Positions 57,833 through 64,000 of a stretch of DNA of 64,000 nucleotides are shown here, piece after piece. The position numbers and the translations under genes are program-made. Each line of letters opens with the position of its first letter. The first letter of the stretch is position 1. The notes under the pieces are model-generated. The model was given only the letters and a program-made list of their open reading frames with translations, ran no database searches and had not been told where the DNA came from. The stretch comes from Acaudatibacter sp035532115 (GTDB lineage: Bacteria > Pseudomonadota > Alphaproteobacteria > Caulobacterales > Caulobacteraceae): the NCBI GenBank assembly GCA_035532115.1, contig DATKRO010000027.1, positions 8,823 to 72,822 on the forward strand, given 5' to 3'.

Positions 57833-58467
57833 GCGCCTGGCTGGTATCCGACGCCGAACTGTCCGAACTCGGCCAGAAGGTGGTGGCCAACTCGGCCGGC
57901 ATGGTCGGCGCCGTCCATGTGGGGTTCGGCGAGCTTTCGATCCAGACGCCGGCGCACCGGATCGTGGACGTGCTGACCTATCTGCGCGATGCGCCCGATC
58001 TGGCCTTCCAGCAACTGATCGACCTGTGCGGCGCCGATTATCCACAGCGCGAGCGGCGTTTCGACATCGTCTATCACCTGCTTTCGCTGACCTGGAATCG
58101 CCGCATCCGGGTGAAGGTCGAGACCGACGAGGACACGCCGGTCCCCTCGGTGACCGGTGTCTATCCGGCGGCGGACTGGTTCGAGCGCGAGGCCTTCGAC
58201 CTCTACGGGATCTTCTTCGAGGGCCATCCGGACCTGCGGCGCATCCTCACCGACTACGGCTTCCACGGCCATCCGATGCGCAAGGATTTCCCGATGACCG
58301 GCTACGTGGAGGTCCGCTACGACGACGAACTCAAGCGCGTCGTCTATGAGCCGGTGAAGTCGGTGGAGTTCCGCAACTGGGATTTCCTGTCGCCCTGGGA
58401 AGGCGCGGACTACGCGCGCCCGGGGCAGGGGTATCCCTACGAGCTGCCGGGGGAGGACCAGAAGTGA
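57829..58467 (+). CDS. nuoC: NADH-quinone oxidoreductase subunit C
   Basis: A 212-residue subunit of the hydrogenase-like module. YHLLSLTWNRRIRVKVETDE, FEREAFDLYGIFFEGHPDLR and RILTDYGFHGHPMRKDFP are the 30-kDa subunit signature. It is separate from NuoD, as is usual in Alphaproteobacteria and unlike the E. coli NuoCD fusion. Start and stop overlap the flanking genes, which indicates tight translational coupling. A small membrane protein gene follows instead of nuoD. Confidence 0.97.
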   Translation: MSAWLVSDAELSELGQKVVANSAGMVGAVHVGFGELSIQTPAHRIVDVLTYLRDAPDLAFQQLIDLCGADYPQRERRFDIVYHLLSLTWNRRIRVKVETDEDTPVPSVTGVYPAADWFEREAFDLYGIFFEGHPDLRRILTDYGFHGHPMRKDFPMTGYVEVRYDDELKRVVYEPVKSVEFRNWDFLSPWEGADYARPGQGYPYELPGEDQK

Positions 58468-58874
58468 GGGGAGGCGTGAGGAGTTTCGTCAGGGGCGCCG
58501 CGCCCAACCTCGGCTATGGCCTGACCGTCCTGGCGACGCTGTTCCTGGGCAACATCGCCCTGCTGCTCGCCACCATGGCGCACCCGGACGTCGCGGCCAT
58601 GGGCCATCTGACCGAGGTGCTGGCCTTCACGATCATGGGCTGCCTGGCGCTGATCTTCACCGGCCTCGATCTGAACCGCCGCTGGCCGCTGCGGGACCGC
58701 TCGGCCATGGTGTGGATCTGGCTGCTCGCCCTGCCGGTCTCGCGCCGCCTTGCCGAGATGACGCTGGCGGTGCGCTGGCAGGAGAGCATGATGGTGGAGG
58801 CGGCGCTGCTCTCGGCGGCCGTCGTGCTGGTGCTCGTGAGCGCCGGGCGCCTGGCCCCGGAGCGGGCGCCGTGA
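58464..58874 (+). CDS. Small membrane protein encoded between nuoC and nuoD
   Basis: A 136-residue protein with about three or four hydrophobic helices (about residues 18-38, 48-66, 82-90 and 110-130). It starts at GTG 58464 with GGGAGG seven nt upstream, overlapping the nuoC stop, and ends overlapping the nuoD start. I recognise no domain. Because it is locked into the nuo operon by overlaps at both ends, it is probably expressed with complex I and may be an accessory or assembly factor; that is inference from position only. Confidence 0.72.
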   Translation: MRGGVRSFVRGAAPNLGYGLTVLATLFLGNIALLLATMAHPDVAAMGHLTEVLAFTIMGCLALIFTGLDLNRRWPLRDRSAMVWIWLLALPVSRRLAEMTLAVRWQESMMVEAALLSAAVVLVLVSAGRLAPERAP

Positions 58875-60097
58875 GTCAGACATACGAGGTCACCGGTCCG
58901 GACACCGGCGATCACCCCGAAACGCCGGTCCGCAAGTTCAACATCAACTTCGGGCCGCAACATCCCGCCGCCCATGGCGTGCTGCGCCTGGTGCTCGAAC
59001 TCGACGGCGAGGTGGTCGAGCGCGTCGATCCGCACATCGGCCTTTTGCACCGCGGCACCGAGAAGCTGATCGAGGCCAGGCCCTACGCCCAGAACATCGG
59101 CTACTTCGACCGGCTCGACTACGTCGCGCCGATGAACCAGGAGCACGCCTTCGTGCTCGCCATCGAGCGTCTGATGGGGCTGGAGGCGCCGATCCGCGGC
59201 CAGCTGATCCGGGTGCTCTATTCCGAGCTGAGCCGCATTCTCAACCACCTTCTCAACGTCACCACCCAGGCGCTCGACGTGGGCGCGCTGACGCCGCCGC
59301 TCTGGGGCTTCGAGGAGCGCGAGAAGCTCATGGTGTTCTACGAGCGCGCCTCGGGCGCGCGGATGCACGCCAACTACTTCCGCGTCGGCGGGGTGCGCCA
59401 GGATCTGCCGCCGGCGCTGGTCGAAGACATCGAGACCTGGGCGCGCCAGTTCCCCAAGGTGCTGGACGACATCGAAGGGCTGATCACCGACAACCGCATC
59501 TTCAAGCAGCGCAACGTCGACATCGGCGTCGTCACCAAGGACCAGGCGCTCGCCTGGGGCTTTACCGGGGTGATGCTGCGCGGCTCCGGCGTCGCCTGGG
59601 ACCTCAGGCGCAACCAGCCCTACGAGTGCTACGACGACTTCGATTTCGAGATTCCGCTCGGGCTCAACGGCGACTGCTACGACCGCTACCTCTGCCGCGT
59701 GGAGGAGATGCGCCAGTCGACGCGGATCGTGCTCCAGTGCGTCGAGCGTCTGAAGCAGACTCCCGGCCTCGTCCTCTGCGACGACCACAAGGTGGCGCCG
59801 CCGCGCCGGGGCCAGATGAAGCGCTCGATGGAGGCGCTGATCCACCACTTCAAGCTCTACACCGAGGGCTACCACGTCCCCGAGGGCGAGGTTTACGCCT
59901 ACGTCGAGGCGCCCAAGGGCGAGTTCGGCGTCTATCTGGTGGCCGACGGCACCAACCGGCCCTATCGCTGCAAGATCCGCGCGCCGAGCTTTCCGCATCT
60001 CCAGGCGATGGACTGGATCAACCGCGGCCACATGCTGGCCGACGTGGCGGCGATCATCGGCTCGCTCGACATCGTCTTCGGAGAGATCGACCGGTGA
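58871..60097 (+). CDS. nuoD: NADH-quinone oxidoreductase subunit D
   Basis: A 408-residue 49-kDa-type subunit that forms the quinone-reaction cavity with NuoB. NINFGPQHPAAHGVLRLVLE, DPHIGLLHRGTEKLIE, YFDRLDYVAPMNQEHAF and KGEFGVYLVADGTNRPYR are diagnostic. The start GTG 58871 overlaps the stop of the small membrane gene (GTGA). Its own stop overlaps nuoE in the same way. Functional residues in the quinone loop (FGPQHPAAHG His) are retained. Confidence 0.97.
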   Translation: MSQTYEVTGPDTGDHPETPVRKFNINFGPQHPAAHGVLRLVLELDGEVVERVDPHIGLLHRGTEKLIEARPYAQNIGYFDRLDYVAPMNQEHAFVLAIERLMGLEAPIRGQLIRVLYSELSRILNHLLNVTTQALDVGALTPPLWGFEEREKLMVFYERASGARMHANYFRVGGVRQDLPPALVEDIETWARQFPKVLDDIEGLITDNRIFKQRNVDIGVVTKDQALAWGFTGVMLRGSGVAWDLRRNQPYECYDDFDFEIPLGLNGDCYDRYLCRVEEMRQSTRIVLQCVERLKQTPGLVLCDDHKVAPPRRGQMKRSMEALIHHFKLYTEGYHVPEGEVYAYVEAPKGEFGVYLVADGTNRPYRCKIRAPSFPHLQAMDWINRGHMLADVAAIIGSLDIVFGEIDR

Positions 60098-60753
60098 GCG
60101 TGCGCCGCCTCGCCAAGCAGCAGCCCGTCGCGTTCGCCTTCACGGACGAAAACCTGGCGAAGGCCAGATGGTGGATGGCGAAGTTTCCGCCTGGCCGCCA
60201 GCAGTCGGCGGTGATCGCGGTGCTGATGCTGGTCCAGAACCAGGAGGGCTGGGTGCCGGAACCGGCGCTGCGCGTCGTCGCCGAACTGCTGGAGATGCCG
60301 GTGATCCGGGTGCTGGAGTGCGTCACCTTCTACACCATGTTCCAGCTCGAGCCGGTGGGGACGAGCGCCATCTTCCAGGTGTGCGGCGTCGCGTCCTGTC
60401 AGCTCATGGGCGCCGGCGATCTGATGCAGATGCTGTCCGCCGAGATCGGGCCCGAGGGGCATGTCTCGGGAGATGGCCGCTTCTCCTGGCTGGAGGTCGA
60501 ATGCATGGGGGCCTGCGCCAACGCGCCGATGTGCGCCATCAACGACCGCTACTACGAGGACCTGACTCCGGCCTCGCTGCAGGCGCTGCTGGACGAGTTC
60601 CGGGCCGGCAGGACGCCGGCGCCGGGCTCGGCGATCGGGCGCGGCGGCGCAGCCCCTGAGGGCGGACCGCTGACGCTCACCGATCCGGCGCTCTACGACG
60701 GCTCGCGCGCCAGGCCGATCGAGGCGCTCCCGAACGCGCCGGCGCCGGCGTGA
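60094..60753 (+). CDS. nuoE: NADH-quinone oxidoreductase subunit E
   Basis: A 219-residue peripheral subunit carrying 2Fe-2S cluster N1a. The four Cys ligands appear as CGVASC and CMGAC, in VCGVASCQLMGA and VECMGACANAPMC. Thioredoxin-like fold residues follow. The C-terminal 50 residues form a Pro/Ala-rich extension (about 170-219) longer than in E. coli but usual in Alphaproteobacteria. The start GTG 60094 overlaps the nuoD stop. Confidence 0.96.
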   Translation: MSVRRLAKQQPVAFAFTDENLAKARWWMAKFPPGRQQSAVIAVLMLVQNQEGWVPEPALRVVAELLEMPVIRVLECVTFYTMFQLEPVGTSAIFQVCGVASCQLMGAGDLMQMLSAEIGPEGHVSGDGRFSWLEVECMGACANAPMCAINDRYYEDLTPASLQALLDEFRAGRTPAPGSAIGRGGAAPEGGPLTLTDPALYDGSRARPIEALPNAPAPA

Positions 60754-61043
60754 CGGCCCAGGCCGAAGCCGCCGCGATGAGCGACGATGCATCCGCGCTC
60801 GACCGGCGCGTCGCCTATCTGGAGACCGTCCGCGGGCTCGGCCGCCCGCAGCGCAACCTCGGCTATCTCGCCTGCCTCGCCGGCGTCATGATGGTAATCC
60901 TCGCCCGCTTCCGCCTCGGCGGCGAGCCCTGGCTGCTCTGGGGCGGCGCCGGCGTCATCGCCGTCGGATGGGGGCTCTTCGTCTATGCCGTACTCGCGCG
61001 CCTCGCCTGGGTGCGCGCCCACCCCTTCGATCCCAACGGTTGA
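60750..61043 (+). CDS. Small two-helix membrane protein encoded between nuoE and nuoF
   Basis: A 97-residue protein from GTG 60750 (overlapping the nuoE stop), or 88 residues from ATG 60777. It has an N-terminal amphipathic segment (DRRVAYLETVRGLGR) and two hydrophobic helices at about residues 37-52 and 61-82. Small unassigned genes are known at this position of alphaproteobacterial nuo operons, but I cannot name the family. Its position implies co-expression with complex I. Confidence 0.7.
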   Translation: MTAQAEAAAMSDDASALDRRVAYLETVRGLGRPQRNLGYLACLAGVMMVILARFRLGGEPWLLWGGAGVIAVGWGLFVYAVLARLAWVRAHPFDPNG

Positions 61044-61046
61044 ACC

Positions 61047-62363
61047 ATGGTCGGCATCCTCGAAGACAAGGACCGCATCTTCACCAACATCTACGGCCTG
61101 CACGACTGGGGCCTGGAGGGGGCGAAGGCGCGCGGCGTCTGGAACGGAACGCGCGAGATGCTGGCGATGCCGCCGGAGTGGATCTGCGAGCAGGTCAAGA
61201 ACTCGGGTCTGCGCGGGCGTGGCGGTGGAGGCTTCAGCACCGGCCTCAAATGGACCTTCATGCCCAAGCAGGAAGGCGAAAAACCGCATTATCTAGTGGT
61301 CAACGCCGACGAATCCGAGCCGGGCGCCTGCAAGGATCGCGAAATCCTGCGCCACGAGCCGCACCGGCTGATCGAGGGGTGCATGCTGGCCTGCCGCGCC
61401 ATGCGCGCGCACGACTGCTTCATCTACGTCCGCGGCGAATACCTCGAGGAGCGCGAGCACCTGGAGGCGGCGATCGAACAGGCGACGCAGGCGCGGCTGA
61501 TCGGCAAGGGCAACATCCTCGGCTGGGACTGCGACATCCGGGTCACGCACGGCGGCGGCGCCTATATCTGCGGCGACGAGATGGCGCTGCTGGAGAGCCT
61601 GGAGGGCAAGAAGGGCCAGCCGCGGCTGAAGCCGCCATTCCCTGCCGGCAGCGGCGTCTACGGCTGCCCGACCACCGTCAACAACGTCGAATCCATCGCA
61701 GTGACCCCCGAGATCATCCGGCGCGGCGCCGGCTGGTTCGCCGGCTTTGGCCGACCGAACAACGCCGGGGTCAAGCTGATGGCCGGGTCGGGCCATCTCA
61801 ACCGCCCCTGCGTGGTCGAGGAGGTGATGTCGATCCCGATGCGCCAGCTCGTCGACGACCACTTCGGCGGCGTGCGCGGCGGCTGGGCCAACCTCAAGGC
61901 GGTGATCCCCGGCGGAGTCTCCATGGCGGTGATCACGCCGGACATGGCCGAGACGGCGCTGATGGATTTCGACAGCCTGAAGGAGATGAAGTCCGGCCTC
62001 GGCACCGCGACCCTGATCGCCATCGACAAATCCGCCGACGTGGTTCGCGTCATCGCCCGCGTCGCCCGCTTCTTCAAGCATGAGAGCTGCGGCCAGTGCA
62101 CGCCCTGCCGCGAGGGGACCGGCTGGATGTGGCGGGTGATGGAGCGGATGGTGACCGGCGAGGCCGATCCGAAGGAGATCGACCTGCTGCTCGATGTCGC
62201 CAGCCAGGTCGAGGGCCACACCATCTGTCAGCTCGCCGACGCCGCCGCCTGGCCGATCCAGGGCCTGTTCAGGCACTTCCGCGGCGAGGTGGAGGCGCGC
62301 ATCGCCAGCTACCGCTCGCGCAAGCCCCACGTCCAGGGCGCGAGGCTCGCGGCGGCGGAGTGA
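61047..62363 (+). CDS. nuoF: NADH-quinone oxidoreductase subunit F
   Basis: A 438-residue subunit that binds NADH, FMN and cluster N3. The NADH/FMN glycine-rich segments are GLRGRGGGGFSTGLKWTFM and GAYICGDEMALLESLEG; the 4Fe-4S ligands are in ESCGQCTPCREGTGWMWR plus a later Cys in GHTICQLADA. ATG 61047 is 3 bp past the small membrane gene. NuoG would be expected next, but a convergent histidine kinase gene begins 59 bp away, so the rest of complex I is encoded beyond it or elsewhere. Confidence 0.97.
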   Translation: MVGILEDKDRIFTNIYGLHDWGLEGAKARGVWNGTREMLAMPPEWICEQVKNSGLRGRGGGGFSTGLKWTFMPKQEGEKPHYLVVNADESEPGACKDREILRHEPHRLIEGCMLACRAMRAHDCFIYVRGEYLEEREHLEAAIEQATQARLIGKGNILGWDCDIRVTHGGGAYICGDEMALLESLEGKKGQPRLKPPFPAGSGVYGCPTTVNNVESIAVTPEIIRRGAGWFAGFGRPNNAGVKLMAGSGHLNRPCVVEEVMSIPMRQLVDDHFGGVRGGWANLKAVIPGGVSMAVITPDMAETALMDFDSLKEMKSGLGTATLIAIDKSADVVRVIARVARFFKHESCGQCTPCREGTGWMWRVMERMVTGEADPKEIDLLLDVASQVEGHTICQLADAAAWPIQGLFRHFRGEVEARIASYRSRKPHVQGARLAAAE

Positions 62364-62422
62364 CGACGCGGCGCCGGATCGACGGGTCGATTGTCGAGGC
62401 CTGAAATGCCGGAGCCGCCACC

Positions 62423-64000
62423 CTAAGCCGAGGCTTTCGCCTCGCCGCGGCTGCGGCGGCGGGCCGGCTTGGGGGCGGGGGCGTCGAGCACCCGGCGCAG
62501 GGCGGCGGCCAGGGCGTCGCCCCGGTAGGGCTTGTCCAGCAGCGGGAAGTCGGCGCCGAGGGCGGCCGGGTCGCCCACGAAGCCCGAGGTGAGCAGCACC
62601 CGCAGGTCCGGTCGCGCCTGGCGCGCCTGGCGGGCGAGGCCGACGCCGCTGAGGCCGCCTGGCATCACCACGTCGCTGAAGAGCAGTTCGATCTCCGGGT
62701 GCTCGCCGAGCTGGTCCAGAGCCTCGTGCGCGTTGGCCGCGGTCAGAACCTGGTAGCCCTGGGCCTGGAGCGCCTCGACGGTGAGGGCAAGCACGCAGGC
62801 GTCGTCCTCGACGACCAGCACCGTCTCCGAACCGCCGAGGGGAAGGGGCGGGCTCGTCCGCGCGAGGCGCGCCGGGGCCGGTTCGGCGCAGGCGGGCAGC
62901 CGCAGCCGGAACGTCGCCCCTTCGCCCGGCGCGGAGGACACGCTGACCTCGCCGCCGGACTGACTGACGAAGCCATAGACCTGCGACAGGCCGAGCCCCG
63001 AGCCGGCCCCGACCGCCTTGGTGGAGAAGAAGGGTTCGAAGACCCGCTCCCTCACCTCGCGGGTCATGCCGACGCCCTGGTCGGCCACCTCGATTTCGAT
63101 CGGCCCGCCCTGCGTCTCCCCCCGCCGCACGGCGATCGACAGCCGCCCGCCCTCGGGCATGGCGTCGCGGGCGTTGACGGCGAGGTTGAGCAGAGCCGAT
63201 TCCAGCTGCGAGCGATCCAGGTTGGCGCACAGCGGCGTCTGGGAAAGCCCGAGGTCCAGCGTGACCGCCTCGCCCACCGCCTGACGGATCAGCGGCGCGA
63301 ACTCGGTGACGAGTTCGCAGACATCCAGCACCTGGGGCTCCAGTCTCTGGCGGCGCGCGAAGGCGAGGAGCTGGCGGGTGAGCGCCCGACCCCGCTCGGC
63401 GGCCTGGCGCAGGGCGTCGATCCTGAGACCGCGCCGCGCCTCGCTCTCCTGACGCGTGGCCAGCATCTCGGCGTTGCCAAGGATGACGGTGAGGAGGTTA
63501 TTGAAATCGTGCGCCACGCCGCCGGTGAGCTGGCCCACCGCCTCCATCTTGCGCGCCTGCGCCAGCTGCTCCTCGAGGGAGCGGCGCTCGGTGACGTCGG
63601 TGATCGAGCCGAGGATCTCGCCCTCGCCGCCGTCGCGGCCGGGCGCATGGACGCCCTGATCCAGGAATGTCCGGTAGCTTCCATCGGCGCATCGCCAGCG
63701 GAACTGGCAGACGTAGGCGCCGGTGCGCACCGCCCCCGAGACCGCGTCCACGACCGCGGCCAGATCGTCCGGATGGATGCGGCTCGAACCGAAATCCGGC
63801 TGGGCGAGGAAGGCCTCGGCCTCGAAGCCGGTGATCTGGCGGACCGCACCGCTGAGGAAGGTGGGCACGAAGGGCGGCTGGGTGGTGCGCGAGTGGAACA
63901 GGATCGGCAGCGAGGCCAGGATCGCGGCCTGACGCGCCTCGGCCTGCCGAAGGCTGCGTTCGGCCAGCGCCTTCTCGGCCTGGATGCGCTCGCGCTCCCT
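62423..64000 (-). CDS. Hybrid PAS-sensor histidine kinase with C-terminal receiver (partial, 5' end outside)
   Basis: Open from the right edge to its stop at 62423; 525 codons are visible and the N-terminus is missing. From the N-terminal side: a coiled coil of Glu/Arg/Ala residues, a PAS domain (about visible residues 30-150; RWRCADGSYRTFLDQG, GSITDVTERR), HisKA with His in VAHDFNNLLTVILG, HATPase_c (NLAVNARDAM, VADQGVGM, GSGLGLSQVYG), and a receiver domain (VLVVEDDACVLAL, phospho-Asp in LLFSDVVMPGG, LDKPYR). The HDFNN form places it in the HWE-distinct, FixL/CckA-like group. Substrate and signal are unknown. Confidence 0.9.
   Translation of the reverse strand, partial: RERERIQAEKALAERSLRQAEARQAAILASLPILFHSRTTQPPFVPTFLSGAVRQITGFEAEAFLAQPDFGSSRIHPDDLAAVVDAVSGAVRTGAYVCQFRWRCADGSYRTFLDQGVHAPGRDGGEGEILGSITDVTERRSLEEQLAQARKMEAVGQLTGGVAHDFNNLLTVILGNAEMLATRQESEARRGLRIDALRQAAERGRALTRQLLAFARRQRLEPQVLDVCELVTEFAPLIRQAVGEAVTLDLGLSQTPLCANLDRSQLESALLNLAVNARDAMPEGGRLSIAVRRGETQGGPIEIEVADQGVGMTREVRERVFEPFFSTKAVGAGSGLGLSQVYGFVSQSGGEVSVSSAPGEGATFRLRLPACAEPAPARLARTSPPLPLGGSETVLVVEDDACVLALTVEALQAQGYQVLTAANAHEALDQLGEHPEIELLFSDVVMPGGLSGVGLARQARQARPDLRVLLTSGFVGDPAALGADFPLLDKPYRGDALAAALRRVLDAPAPKPARRRSRGEAKASA

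Overview
This is very GC-rich, gene-dense DNA of an alphaproteobacterium, most likely of the order Caulobacterales (Caulobacter/Phenylobacterium-like). The evidence is the rpoZ-rel-(vapBC)-pdxJ-acpS-lepB-rnc-era-recO-parC cluster, a general-stress sigma factor of the EcfG (ECF15) family with a NepR-like small protein and GGAAC-N16/17-CGTT promoters (a regulatory circuit confined to Alphaproteobacteria), and a nuoABCDEF operon with small extra membrane genes. The genus is an inference. No phage, integrase or insertion sequence was recognised.

Left edge (1-3.4 kb): the end of a type I-G (formerly I-U) CRISPR-Cas operon, with csb2 (partial) and csb1 on the minus strand, divergent from a WYL-domain regulator; an imperfect palindrome lies between them. 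3.4-16 kb: a cobalamin-binding/radical-SAM-type protein, UDP-glucuronate decarboxylase plus glycosyltransferase, an Nramp-family transporter, a CsoR-CopA copper module with a textbook CsoR operator, a DMT permease with a His-rich tail, a CoA-transferase, a HigBA-type toxin-antitoxin locus with a frameshifted toxin, and a VOC protein divergent from a quinone oxidoreductase-like protein.

17.1-21 kb looks like a general-stress island: nepR-like ORF, convergent ecfG, two back-to-back EcfG promoters, then a 721-residue fusion of EgtB and EgtD (ergothioneine synthesis; domain order opposite to fungal Egt1), a KGG-motif stress protein and a small proline-rich protein. 21-36.6 kb: an OmpR-type two-component pair, MBL hydrolase, amino-acid permease, HrpB helicase, an MqsRA locus with a frameshifted toxin, two RNA methyltransferase genes, a TetR regulator, a Fe/B12-type ABC importer and a lytic transglycosylase.

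36.7-50.8 kb is the housekeeping core: dapA-smpB, family 5 uracil-DNA glycosylase, NYN-domain protein, folK, a collapsed vapBC remnant, rpoZ, the bifunctional rel/spoT gene, an intact vapBC pair, and pdxJ-acpS-lepB-rnc-era-recO-parC with mostly overlapping ends, so probably co-transcribed. 50.8-56.7 kb: a second Nramp-family transporter, small membrane protein, EthD-domain protein, outer-membrane barrel, glycosyltransferase, stress-type SDR and tRNA-Asp. 56.9-62.4 kb: nuoA-B-C-(membrane protein)-D-E-(membrane protein)-F, after which a convergent hybrid histidine kinase (partial, running off the right edge) interrupts the expected continuation to nuoG.

Themes: (1) EcfG control appears to link the sigma factor with ergothioneine synthesis; (2) three of four toxin-antitoxin loci have a broken toxin, two of them with a complete antitoxin, while the fourth is complete; (3) a palindromic repeat family sits around the mqsA-tetR-ABC region. 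All identifications are from reading translations and motifs; no database search was run.
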